Shown: piece after piece, positions 1 to 7,380 of the stretch
Layout: every line of letters begins with the position of its first letter
Numbering within the stretch: position 1 is the first letter of the stretch
Assembly: GCA_020850915.1 (NCBI GenBank)
Contig: JADZDV010000265.1
Span: 1-12,465 of the forward strand
From: Chloroflexota bacterium
Lineage (GTDB): Bacteria; Chloroflexota; UBA6077; JADZDV01
Direction: 5' to 3'
Length of the DNA stretch: 12,465 bases
Position numbers and translations under genes: made by a program
Notes under the pieces: generated by a model
The model's database searches: none
Seen by the model: only the letters and a program-made list of their open reading frames with translations
What the model was told of the DNA's origin: nothing

Positions 1-132
1 CTGGCATGCGGCTGGAGACCGTCTGCGAAAGCTCGCTCCAGCGTCTGAGCTCGTGTTGACCCCGGCAGCGTTTTCAGACCTCCCGTTTACCCTCCGCAAC
101 GATGCAGTTGACGCTCGGACGGCAGGCTAGCA
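1..132. other. Intergenic or end of an upstream gene; nothing firm
   Basis: All three forward frames are open at the window edge and close quickly, with stops at 46-48, 57-59 and 128-130. The tail of an upstream plus-strand gene may therefore lie here, but its frame cannot be decided. The frame of the downstream exporter has a stop at 109-111, so that gene must start after it. TTGAC motifs occur at 56-60 and 108-112, but neither has a convincing -10 element at proper spacing. Confidence 0.4.
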
Positions 133-3100
133 GTGAGCCGCGGGCAGGGTTCGCAAAGGCTGCACCGGGTGGCAGCGCGCATGTACTGTGAGCATGTCCC
201 TGACGACATAAGCGACTGGGAGACGCGGCAACAGTGGCCGCTGATTTTTCGGTTCCGGCCGCACTCCTTCGCGGCACAGGACATCGACGAGCTGGCGCTC
301 CGCTACACCGTCGCCCTGGCCGCCGTCCGCGGCGCGCTGGATCTCCGCATCGACAGTCTGCCGCCCATCGAGCTGTTCTGTGCTGACCTGCCGCCGGAAG
401 GGCCGCCGGAGTCGAGTGCGGAAGGGGCCGTCGCCAGCGCCGACCGCATCGTGTTGCGAATCGTCCATTCGCCGGACGCTCCGGACACGGCGCCGGAAGT
501 GGTCCTCACCCGCGCGCTCACGACGTACTGTCTCGGCGAGCGGCCAAGAGCTGCTCGCTTCTGGGACGAAGGGCTTGGCGGGTACCTGGCCGGCCGCTCG
601 GGTTTCTCGTCACACCACACGGAAGCGCCGACTCGCTGCCGGCAGCTCCTGCTCGAGGGGCTCCTCCCACCGCTGGAGGAGCTGGTGGGAGAGGCCGGGA
701 CGCGCGTGTCGGTCCTGGTGGCAACCGTGGCGGGGGGCTTCGCCGCCCACCTGATCGACACATCTGGGATAGAGCGCTACCGAAGCTTGCTCCAGAGTAT
801 CAGCCCCGAGGACGCAGGCGCATTCCGCCACATCTACCACCGGCCGCTCGTCGTGGTCGACCGCGACTGGCGGCGCCGACTCGAGGCGAGCGAAAAGTCG
901 GCGGGGCAGTCGATCTGGGGGGTGCTCTGCCGCCTGGCGCCGCTGGCACGGCCATACTGGCGCGACGGTGTGGTGATCCTCCTGTACACACTCCTGACGA
1001 TCGCCTTCTCCGCCGCGATCCCGCTGGCTTTTCGGCTCTTGATCGACAACGTGCTGGGCCGCCGCCCGCTGAGCGAGCCGCTCCCATTCATCGGACCGGA
1101 GGGGTATGTCATCGACACCCCTGAGCAGCAGCTCCAGGTGCTGATCCTGCTGGTAGCTGCTCTCGGCATGCTCTACATCGTGGCGGCGGTGGCGCGGCCG
1201 CGGCTGAACGCGCTGTACAACCGGGTAGGAGAATCGTTCGCCATCGATCTCCGCCAACTCACACTCCGGGTGCTGTCGTCGCTCCCGTCAGCCTTCTTCT
1301 CCCGAACCACGGTTGCCGATATCAACCACCGAGTGGTCCAGGACATCGCGACGATCCAGCAGACGTTGACCGGTTCGCTGGTGCCGCTCGTCTCAGGGAG
1401 CCTCTCGATCGCGATGTACGGCACGATGCTCGTCCTGCTTCAGGCGCAGCTTGCCGTAGTGGCGCTGGCTGGCCTTCCATTGCTCGCCCTGGTCTACCGC
1501 GGCCGGCGGCGCAGTCCGCGGGCCGCTGCGCTGGAGCGGATCCGGCGGTTGGCCGATCTCTCCGCGCGCGTCAACGAGTTCGCGGCGGCGCACGTGCTGG
1601 TGAAGATCTACCTGGCAGCCCCCCACCTGCTCCAACGCCTCGGGGGAAGGATGCAGACGCACCGCGCGCTGAACATCGTGTATGCCCGTGAGAGCTCGTT
1701 GCTCACCCAGATCGGTGCTTTGCTGATGCACTTCGGCCAGCTACTGGTCTTGCTCGTCGGCGGGTACCTGGTCGTTACCAGCGGAGGACAAGACCTGGCG
1801 CCGGGCGGATTGGTCGCCTTCTACGTTCTGTTCAACCAGCTCTTCCTTCCGATCGCCGATGTCTCCAGCGCGAGCCAGAGCCTTGTCGGAGCCTCCGCCA
1901 GCCTGGACCGGGTGACGGAGCTGCTGGCCGAGATGCCGGAGCAGGAGCCTGTCGATGCCGTCCAGGTCCAGCCGCTCGCCGGGGAGATCCGTTTCCACGA
2001 CGTGAACTTCACCTACGCCGTCGGGAAGACGGTGTTGCGGCACCTGAATCTGGCCATCTCGGCCGGCACGACCGTCGCGTTTGTCGGCTCAACCGGAGCG
2101 GGCAAGTCCAGCCTGGTCCAGCTCCTCCCGCGACTGTACGACCCGACGCACGGCGCAATCACCTGGGACGGCGTGGACCTCCGAGAAGCGTCCCTGACGT
2201 CACTGCGTCAGCAGATCGCCTACGTTCCGCAGGACTCGTACGTCATCAGCGCCAGCGTCTACGACAATATTCGCTTCGGCCTCGCGAACACGTCCGAGGA
2301 GGAAGTGGAGCGCGCCGCGCGCCTGGCCCAGGCCCACCAGTTCATCGCGGGCCTGCCAGACGGCTATGACACGATCGTCGGCGAGCACGGCGTCGGCCTC
2401 AGCGGCGGCCAGCGGCAGCGCATTGCCCTGGCCCGCGCGCTGCTGCGCCGCCCGTCCGTGTTGATCCTGGACGAGGCAACCTCGTCGCTCGACTCGACCA
2501 CCCAGCGCGCGGTGCAGGACGGGCTGTTGACCTCCGGTCCGCGGACGATCGTCAAGATTGCGCACCGGCTGGAGACGATCGCAGACGCGGACGTCATCTT
2601 CGTGTTGGACAGTGGACGGCTGGTGGAGCACGGGCGACACGACGAGCTGGCGGCAGCGGGAGGCGTGTACGCGCAGCTCCTGAGAGACCAGGTCAGCATG
2701 CTGGACGCGGCGGGCAGGCCAACCGCGCGCCAGGCGGTCCGCTGGTTGGCCCGCCTCTCGCCATTCGCGGAACTGTCTGCCGATCGTCTGGAACGGCTCG
2801 CGAGCGTGCTCACCAGGCTCGAGCTACCGGCTGGCGAGATGGTCTACCAGCAGGGTGGCGCTTCCGACGACCTGTACATCCTGGGCAACGGGCGCGTGGA
2901 GGTGCTGGAGCGGGACGAAACCGGCGAAGAGCGGGTGGCCAAGACCCTCAGCACCGGGGCCGTCTTTGGCGCGAGCGGCTTCCTCCAGGGCCGCCCGCGC
3001 CTCACCGAGGCCCGGACGGCGTCGAACGTGCTGTTGTACGTCCTGCACCGATCGAGCTTCGAGGCCGCGGTCGGCACGGGAGCCCGTGCCCCGTTCCCCA

Positions 3101-3180
3101 ATACCAACGCGCCAGTCGTCGATGAAAGCAGCACGGAACGCGTGGCGACGCCAGTTCACTCGCACGGCTTCACGCCGTGA
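133..3180 (+). CDS. ABC exporter (TMD-NBD) with N-terminal inactive peptidase-MA-like domain and C-terminal cNMP-binding-like domain
   Basis: This is a 1015-residue half-transporter of the type I exporter class that should work as a dimer in the cytoplasmic membrane. Residues about 35-250 resemble a gluzincin 'peptidase MA-like' domain: the FWDEGLGGYL segment (143-152) matches the usual WLxEGLAEY motif, but the expected HExxH reads RALTT (127-131), so zinc and catalysis should be lost. About six membrane helices follow (near 278-300, 335-355, 413-437, 440-456, 523-546, 557-577). The ATPase domain is complete: Walker A GSTGAGKS 652-659, Q-loop Q700, LSGGQ 756-760, Walker B LILDE 777-781, H-loop H811. 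Residues about 875-980 form a CRP-like domain. The GTG start follows an in-frame stop at 109-111 and has only a weak GGCAGG site; ATG at 181 is an alternative. The exported substrate is unknown. Confidence 0.88.
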   Translation: MSRGQGSQRLHRVAARMYCEHVPDDISDWETRQQWPLIFRFRPHSFAAQDIDELALRYTVALAAVRGALDLRIDSLPPIELFCADLPPEGPPESSAEGAVASADRIVLRIVHSPDAPDTAPEVVLTRALTTYCLGERPRAARFWDEGLGGYLAGRSGFSSHHTEAPTRCRQLLLEGLLPPLEELVGEAGTRVSVLVATVAGGFAAHLIDTSGIERYRSLLQSISPEDAGAFRHIYHRPLVVVDRDWRRRLEASEKSAGQSIWGVLCRLAPLARPYWRDGVVILLYTLLTIAFSAAIPLAFRLLIDNVLGRRPLSEPLPFIGPEGYVIDTPEQQLQVLILLVAALGMLYIVAAVARPRLNALYNRVGESFAIDLRQLTLRVLSSLPSAFFSRTTVADINHRVVQDIATIQQTLTGSLVPLVSGSLSIAMYGTMLVLLQAQLAVVALAGLPLLALVYRGRRRSPRAAALERIRRLADLSARVNEFAAAHVLVKIYLAAPHLLQRLGGRMQTHRALNIVYARESSLLTQIGALLMHFGQLLVLLVGGYLVVTSGGQDLAPGGLVAFYVLFNQLFLPIADVSSASQSLVGASASLDRVTELLAEMPEQEPVDAVQVQPLAGEIRFHDVNFTYAVGKTVLRHLNLAISAGTTVAFVGSTGAGKSSLVQLLPRLYDPTHGAITWDGVDLREASLTSLRQQIAYVPQDSYVISASVYDNIRFGLANTSEEEVERAARLAQAHQFIAGLPDGYDTIVGEHGVGLSGGQRQRIALARALLRRPSVLILDEATSSLDSTTQRAVQDGLLTSGPRTIVKIAHRLETIADADVIFVLDSGRLVEHGRHDELAAAGGVYAQLLRDQVSMLDAAGRPTARQAVRWLARLSPFAELSADRLERLASVLTRLELPAGEMVYQQGGASDDLYILGNGRVEVLERDETGEERVAKTLSTGAVFGASGFLQGRPRLTEARTASNVLLYVLHRSSFEAAVGTGARAPFPNTNAPVVDESSTERVATPVHSHGFTP
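3163..3179. terminator. Small hairpin at the end of the exporter gene
   Basis: CACGGC (3163-3168) and GCCGTG (3174-3179) form a perfect 6-bp stem with a 5-nt loop that runs into the TGA stop codon. No T-tract follows, so a classical intrinsic terminator is not shown. It lies just before the convergent end of the opine dehydrogenase gene, where a two-way transcription barrier would be useful. It may be chance in this GC-rich DNA. Confidence 0.25.
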
Positions 3181-3235
3181 GGTCGCGGGGACCATCTTGG
3201 AGCACGCTGGCGGTCTCCGCGCGATCGGCCGGCGT

Positions 3236-4345
3236 TCAGGACGAGCTGCCGTGTGACAGGACGCGCTGAATCTGCTCCATGCCCAACCCTGCTAGTCCAA
3301 GCCGCTCGAGCGAGCGCCCCTCCACCCGAAAATCCCGACCGGTCATCGCGGAAGCGACGGCCACAACGCCGTCGATGGCCGGGGTCGGCACGCCGGCCGC
3401 CTGCCCGAGCGCCGCCATCGGCACCAGTCCGCAGGGGACATCCTCCGACAGGTAGCGGTGCCTCAGCGATTTCGGGGCTGGCGCGTACTTGTAGGCATCC
3501 CGGGTGAGCTCCTGGAGCGTCTCGTACATCGTAGCCTCCCGCACACGGTAGGTCGTGGCGATCCAGTCCCTGATGTTCGGGATGTCCACTCCGAAAGCCC
3601 GTGCCACGGCCATGCGGTCCGCATCGACCGCTTCGATGAGGTTGCAGACGCTCGGCGTGCAGCCCTCGCCGTAGAAATGGTAGCTCCCTGGTGATTCGGC
3701 CCGCCCCACATTGCCCAGCGTGCCGGCTGGATGGAGCACCGCGTTCGCGTTGGTCAGACTCGTGTACAGGGCGTTCGGCGGCGCGATCGCCTGGGGGAAG
3801 GCCGGCTTCAGCCGCTCGATCACCACGGCAGAGCGCGTCGCGGGGAGCGCGGCGATCTGGAGAAAGTCCTTGATCGTCGTCATAAGCACGCGGTCTGGCG
3901 AGAGCACCGTGAGCGAGAAGGGGTAGCTGTCCATCTCGGCGATGTCCACCGCCGCTCCACAACCGGCCTGCCGCAGCTCGTTCCGCACGAGCAGCGCCCC
4001 GCCCGTGTCACCCTGGATCAGCAGGACAGTCTGGCCGTCGCGTAGGAGCGGCGCCAGCGCCTGGGCGACCTCGGCGTGCTGGTTGCCCTCGGTGCAGACG
4101 ATGATGACGTCGGCACCATCGACGGCAGGAGCCAGTTCGGTCGTCGCGCTCTCGACACGCGCGAACCCGGCCCCTGTACCCTCCACCAGGAGCCCGCCCT
4201 GCTGCCGAATGCCGGCAATTTGAGCCTCGTCCCGGTCGCAGATGCGCAGGCGGTAGCCGAGGTGCCCGAAGTGGGCCACCAGCCCCTTGCCGCCCATGCC
4301 GATTCCCACAATCGCGATGACCGGCTGCTCATGCTGAGCATTCAT
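3236..4345 (-). CDS. Octopine/nopaline-type (opine) dehydrogenase family protein, copy B
   Basis: This 369-residue protein belongs to the NAD(P)-dependent opine dehydrogenase family, whose members make or oxidise the secondary amine between an amino acid and a 2-oxo acid. Near the N terminus it has a compact Rossmann glycine loop, GIGMGGKG (14-21). In the helical domain it has TNANAVLHP (198-206), carrying the expected catalytic His205, then YGEGCTPSV (225-233) and SEDVPCGLVP (300-309), carrying the partner Asp302. The ATG start is preceded by a perfect AGGAGG with 8-nt spacing; a longer in-frame GTG start at 4375 lacks this. It lies 98 bp downstream of a paralogue on the same strand, probably in one operon. 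The family match is firm. Substrates, and whether the protein runs in the synthetic or catabolic direction, cannot be read from the sequence. Confidence 0.85.
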   Translation of the reverse strand: MNAQHEQPVIAIVGIGMGGKGLVAHFGHLGYRLRICDRDEAQIAGIRQQGGLLVEGTGAGFARVESATTELAPAVDGADVIIVCTEGNQHAEVAQALAPLLRDGQTVLLIQGDTGGALLVRNELRQAGCGAAVDIAEMDSYPFSLTVLSPDRVLMTTIKDFLQIAALPATRSAVVIERLKPAFPQAIAPPNALYTSLTNANAVLHPAGTLGNVGRAESPGSYHFYGEGCTPSVCNLIEAVDADRMAVARAFGVDIPNIRDWIATTYRVREATMYETLQELTRDAYKYAPAPKSLRHRYLSEDVPCGLVPMAALGQAAGVPTPAIDGVVAVASAMTGRDFRVEGRSLERLGLAGLGMEQIQRVLSHGSSS

Positions 4346-4353
4346 GAACTCGA

Positions 4354-4359
4354 CCTCCT
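4354..4359 (-). promoter_or_regulatory. Ribosome binding site fixing the start of opine dehydrogenase B
   Basis: A perfect AGGAGG on the minus strand sits 8 nt before the ATG at 4345. It falls inside the longer open frame that begins at 4375, which argues for the shorter protein. Confidence 0.8.
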
Positions 4360-4396
4360 CACGATGACTCCACACACCGCGACACCCAGTACGTCG

Positions 4397-4411
4397 GGCG
4401 GCCCGGCCGCC
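4397..4411. other. GC hairpin between the two opine dehydrogenase genes
   Basis: GGCGGC (4397-4402) and GCCGCC (4406-4411) form a 6-bp stem around a 3-nt loop in the 98-bp intercistronic gap. It could tune read-through or mRNA stability between the two genes. With such simple GC-rich sequence it could also be chance. Confidence 0.25.
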
Positions 4412-4443
4412 GTGGACCGTCCCGCCGCGTCCTCCCCGACGTC

Positions 4444-5571
4444 CTAGCCGCGCACCTTGCGCCGAATGCCCTCCGCGTCCAGACCTGCCAGACCGAGGCG
4501 CGCGAGTCCGCGGCCCTCTGCCTCCAGGTCGCGGCCGAGTAGTGCCGACGCAAGCACGATGATCGACTCCATGACCGGCATCGGAAAGCCGACCGCGCGT
4601 CCAAGTGCCGCCATCGGCACCACGCCGCTGGTCACGTCCTCTACCAGGAACGGGTGCTCGAGCGAGCCCGGCGCCTTGAGCGCGGCGTACATCGGCGAGG
4701 TCTTGATCGCCGTGGCGATGTCGTCGCCGACCGCCTCGCAGGAGTCGTTGAGATAGTGCTGAAGGGTGACCGTCTCCGCGCCAAGCGCCTGTGCCAGGCC
4801 GACCCGCTCAGCGTCGAAGCGCTCGATGACGCGCGAGACGGCCGGCGTACAGCCCTCAACGTAGTGGAGGAACGCTCCGGGGCGACTCTCTACCCAGCCG
4901 GCATTCAGGACCAGCGGAACGGCGTGGTTCGAGGGGCCGAAGTTGGTGAGGCTGGTGCTCAGCACGTCTGGCGCCGCGACGAACGGCAGCGTGGAGAGCG
5001 TCTCCAGCACCGCGGCGGTGTCCGTGGCGGGCAGCGCCGCCGCCGGCAGGCGAAGCTTCTCCGGCCCGAGGAACACGCGCGCGGGACCGACCAGGCGAGA
5101 GTTGGCGATGTAGCTGATCGTCTCAGCGACGCGGACTCCCGGTCCGTGCGGCGCCCCCGCCTCCTCCAGGCCCGCTCGAAATTCCAGCGCTCCGCCGGTG
5201 CGGCCCGGCGCCAGCAGGACGATCTGTCCCGGCTCCAGGAACGGAGCGGTCGCCAGCGCGAGCGCTCGGTGAAGCTCGGGAACGCCCGAGACCGCGGCGA
5301 CGGTGGCGCCCTCCAGCGCCTGGCCCGCGTCGGACGTGATCAGCTCGAACGGCACGCGACCGGACCAGTAGCCTTCGACCTCCAGGCCGCCCGCCTCGCG
5401 AATCGGCTCCAGGTGCTCCGTTCTCGCCTCACTGCCGGGCGCCAGCCAGAACCGGATGGCGTAGCCCTTGCTGCCCAGGTACGCCGCCAGACCGAGGCCT
5501 CCGAAAGTGGTCGTCCCACCGGTCACCCCGGTCCCGAAGCCCATGATCGTCGCAATCGGTCGGTCGCTCAC
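4444..5571 (-). CDS. Octopine/nopaline-type (opine) dehydrogenase family protein, copy A
   Basis: This 375-residue paralogue of the next gene is also an opine dehydrogenase family member. Its helical domain shows TNFGPSNHAVP (209-219) with the probable catalytic His216, YVEGCTPAV (237-245) and VEDVTSGVVP (310-319) with Asp312. The C-terminal GRGLARLGLAGL block is shared with copy B. The nucleotide-binding end is odd: from the first glycine to the end of the following helix it is about nine residues longer than in copy B, with an extra TGGTTTFGG-like stretch (17-25). The GTG start is preceded by GGAGG at 9-nt spacing, and only from there does the protein begin in family register; a longer ATG start at 5718 would add 49 residues of unlike composition. 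It is first in a two-gene operon that diverges from the M20 operon. Confidence 0.83.
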   Translation of the reverse strand: MSDRPIATIMGFGTGVTGGTTTFGGLGLAAYLGSKGYAIRFWLAPGSEARTEHLEPIREAGGLEVEGYWSGRVPFELITSDAGQALEGATVAAVSGVPELHRALALATAPFLEPGQIVLLAPGRTGGALEFRAGLEEAGAPHGPGVRVAETISYIANSRLVGPARVFLGPEKLRLPAAALPATDTAAVLETLSTLPFVAAPDVLSTSLTNFGPSNHAVPLVLNAGWVESRPGAFLHYVEGCTPAVSRVIERFDAERVGLAQALGAETVTLQHYLNDSCEAVGDDIATAIKTSPMYAALKAPGSLEHPFLVEDVTSGVVPMAALGRAVGFPMPVMESIIVLASALLGRDLEAEGRGLARLGLAGLDAEGIRRKVRG

Positions 5572-5592
5572 CGTCGCACCCCTCCCTCGTCC

Positions 5593-5608
5593 GCCTGGCC
5601 GGCCAGGC
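5593..5608. promoter_or_regulatory. 16-bp perfect palindrome upstream of opine dehydrogenase A
   Basis: GCCTGGCCGGCCAGGC is a perfect 16-bp palindrome that starts 22 bp before the GTG of the opine dehydrogenase gene. Its size and place in a divergent promoter region suit a dimeric repressor site. Low sequence complexity weakens the case. Confidence 0.35.
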
Positions 5609-5650
5609 CAGACAACAGGCTGCTGGCTCTCCCGGCTTCCTTCAGCCTGC

Positions 5651-5671
5651 CTCACGCGCCAGTCGCGTGAG
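5651..5671. promoter_or_regulatory. Inverted repeat in the divergent promoter region
   Basis: CTCACGCG (5651-5658) and CGCGTGAG (5664-5671) are perfect 8-bp arms around 5 bp, giving 13-bp centre-to-centre spacing. This is a usual layout for a dimeric helix-turn-helix regulator. The site is just downstream of the possible minus-strand -10 at 5689-5694, so binding there would block opine dehydrogenase transcription. No regulator gene is in the window. Confidence 0.4.
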
Positions 5672-5688
5672 CCCTCCGCTCGTGGACC

Positions 5689-5717
5689 ATCATAGGCGTT
5701 TCGCGGGCGCGCCTCCA
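5689..5717 (-). promoter_or_regulatory. Possible promoter for the opine dehydrogenase operon
   Basis: On the minus strand, TGGAGG (5717-5712) and TATGAT (5694-5689) are separated by 17 bp. The -10 matches the sigma70 consensus at 5 of 6 bases, but the -35 at only 3 of 6. The leader would be about 110 nt and would contain both inverted repeats. Confidence 0.3.
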
Positions 5718-5748
5718 CCCGCCGGCAGGAGACCTGGTCGGCAAACGG

Positions 5749-5777
5749 TTGACGCCTGCCCAGGGCAACCCTACACT
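5749..5777 (+). promoter_or_regulatory. Sigma70-type promoter for the M20 / binding-protein operon
   Basis: TTGACG (5749-5754) and TACACT (5772-5777) are separated by exactly 17 bp, with 5 of 6 and 4 of 6 consensus matches. Transcription would begin near 5784 and leave a leader of about 57 nt before the TTG start at 5841. Confidence 0.6.
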
Positions 5778-5829
5778 AGAGGCCACAGCGCGCCCAACCG
5801 TCTCGTCGTTCGAACCGGACCGCCGCCCC

Positions 5830-5835
5830 AGGAGG
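5830..5835 (+). promoter_or_regulatory. Ribosome binding site fixing a TTG start
   Basis: A perfect AGGAGG lies 5 nt before TTG at 5841 and 17 nt before the ATG at 5853. Spacing therefore favours the rarer TTG start. Confidence 0.7.
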
Positions 5836-5840
5836 ACGTC

Positions 5841-7310
5841 TTGGCAACGTTTATGACCGCCGACCCGAACCTGGATGAGCTGAGACGATATCGAGCCGTT
5901 CACGACTACATCGATCGCCACGCCGGCGAGAGCGTCGAGGAGGTGCGCCGCTTCCTGCGCATCCCCGGCTTCTCGGACACCGGCGAGGGGATCCAGCGCA
6001 GCGCGCAGGCGTGCGTGGACTACCTGAAGATGGTTGGCTCTGTTGACGTCCAGGCGGTGGAGACGCCAGGGCATCCGGTCGTCTTCGGCAGGCTGATGTC
6101 CAAGAACCCCAACGCCAAGACCATCATGGGGTACAGCCTGTACGACCAGACGCCGACGATCCCCTCGGAATGGACCAGCGATCCGCTCGGCGCGGAGATC
6201 ATCGACCCGACGCGCATTGGCGTCGCCCCGGAGCTCGGCAGCGTCATCTGCAACCGCGCGGCGCACAACCAGCGCGGACCGATGCTCTCCTTCATCCTGG
6301 CCCTCCAGGCGATGAAGGCCGTCGAGGGCGACATTCCGGTGAACGTCGTCTGGCTCTGGGAAGGCGAGGAGGAGATCGGCAGCCCGAGCCTGCCTGGCTT
6401 CCTCGAACGGTACATGGACGCGTACCGCCCCTGCCAGGCGATGTACTGCCCGAGCATGCGCCAGAACTGGTATGGCCCGATGGTCATCCCGCGCGGCTAC
6501 AAGGGCGGCGTCTGCCTGGAGCTGGAATGCAAAGGCGGCGAGTGGGGCGGGACCGCGGACGGCCGCCATACCTGGGCTGGACACGTGCCGTGGGTGGATG
6601 CGCCGATGATGCGGTTGATCCACGCCGTGGGGTCGCTCTTCGACGCCGATCACAACGTAGCGATCGACGGGGTCGACGCCTTTGTGCTGCCGCTCTCAGA
6701 AGAGGACCGAGCAGAGCTGGATGCGCTCCGAAACGGCTTCAACGACGATCTCGAGCGGATGATGAAGGCGGTGATCGGCGTCAAGAGGTTCCGGGGCGGC
6801 AAGTCCGTCCCCGAGCTGATGGACCGCTGGGCCACCTCGGTTGCGCTGAACATCCAGGGCGTCGTGGGCGGCTACATCGGCCCGACCTTCTACACGATGA
6901 TGCCGCAGACCGCCAGCGCCAAGATGGACTTCCGCCTGCCGCCAGGACTGGAGTTCCCGAAGCTCATCGAGCTGCTGCGAGCCCATCTCGACCGCCGCGG
7001 CTTTGCCGAGATCGAGATCAAGAACTCCCGCGGCTACGAGTGCCAGCGCACGCCGGGCAGCGATCCGATCATCCAGGCCGGTATCAGAGCCGCGGCGATG
7101 CACGGCGTGCCGACCGTCTCCTGGCCAACCACGAACGCCTTCTGTCCGGCCGGGCTGTTCGCACGGCCGCCGCTCAACCTGCCGTCGAGCTGGGTGGGCC
7201 TCGGCCATGGCGAGCGTCCCCACCAGCCGGATGAGTACATCTGCGTCGACGCCATTCGTCAACTGATGCAATTCAGTGTGACGTACCTTCACGAGTGGGC
7301 CAGCATGTAG
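5841..7310 (+). CDS. M20-fold (ArgE/DapE/carnosinase-like) hydrolase homologue A with altered metal site
   Basis: This is a 489-residue protein of M20 metallopeptidase layout: catalytic domain, lid domain from about 215 to 345, then the rest of the catalytic domain. The frame of the family is clear in EWTSDPLGAEI (110-120), EGEEEIGSP (174-182), GGYIG (343-347) and FRLPPG (364-369). Several active-site residues are changed. The HxD motif reads LYD (Leu100, Asp102). The bridging Asp is Asn143 in NRAAHNQRGP. The next acidic ligand is near Ser205. The lid His of the LHSG motif is Lys231. Glu177, Glu178, Arg365 and the final His461 (RPHQPDEY) remain. It therefore keeps about half of one metal site and is either a mono-metal enzyme or does different chemistry on an amide or similar bond. 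It is first in a plus-strand operon. Fold is confident, activity is not. Confidence 0.85.
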   Translation: MATFMTADPNLDELRRYRAVHDYIDRHAGESVEEVRRFLRIPGFSDTGEGIQRSAQACVDYLKMVGSVDVQAVETPGHPVVFGRLMSKNPNAKTIMGYSLYDQTPTIPSEWTSDPLGAEIIDPTRIGVAPELGSVICNRAAHNQRGPMLSFILALQAMKAVEGDIPVNVVWLWEGEEEIGSPSLPGFLERYMDAYRPCQAMYCPSMRQNWYGPMVIPRGYKGGVCLELECKGGEWGGTADGRHTWAGHVPWVDAPMMRLIHAVGSLFDADHNVAIDGVDAFVLPLSEEDRAELDALRNGFNDDLERMMKAVIGVKRFRGGKSVPELMDRWATSVALNIQGVVGGYIGPTFYTMMPQTASAKMDFRLPPGLEFPKLIELLRAHLDRRGFAEIEIKNSRGYECQRTPGSDPIIQAGIRAAAMHGVPTVSWPTTNAFCPAGLFARPPLNLPSSWVGLGHGERPHQPDEYICVDAIRQLMQFSVTYLHEWASM

Positions 7311-7370
7311 CGGGTCTCGTGGATCGGTGGTGATGGGGATGTCCCGCCGGTCCTCGGTTCTGTACGGGGA

Positions 7371-7376
7371 AGGAGG
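7371..7376 (+). promoter_or_regulatory. Ribosome binding site fixing the binding-protein start
   Basis: AGGAGG lies just 4 nt before ATG 7381, a short but usable spacing. It sits inside the longer open frame from 7327 and so argues against the upstream GTG codons. The 70-nt gap after the M20 gene shows no terminator. Confidence 0.6.
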
Positions 7377-7380
7377 GGTC

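Noticed and set aside
56..131. TTGACC (56) and TTGACG (108) as exporter promoters
   Set aside because: Neither has a -10 hexamer resembling TATAAT at 16-18 bp, so they are not reported as promoters.
3181..3235. A possible small cargo peptide gene next to the exporter
   Set aside because: The gap is just 55 bp and has no start codon with a ribosome site; no cargo gene can be supported.
4654..5670. A 338-codon plus-strand frame opposite opine dehydrogenase A
   Set aside because: It is antisense to a well-supported gene, has Arg-rich composition and no recognisable domain.
5572..5718. N-terminal 49-residue extension of opine dehydrogenase A
   Set aside because: The extension covers the palindromes and the possible promoter; a ribosome site before the GTG at 5571 and family alignment favour the shorter form.
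6170..7234. A 354-codon plus-strand frame inside M20 homologue A
   Set aside because: It is the +1-type shadow of a gene with clear family motifs, and its translation is Arg/Pro-rich low-complexity sequence.
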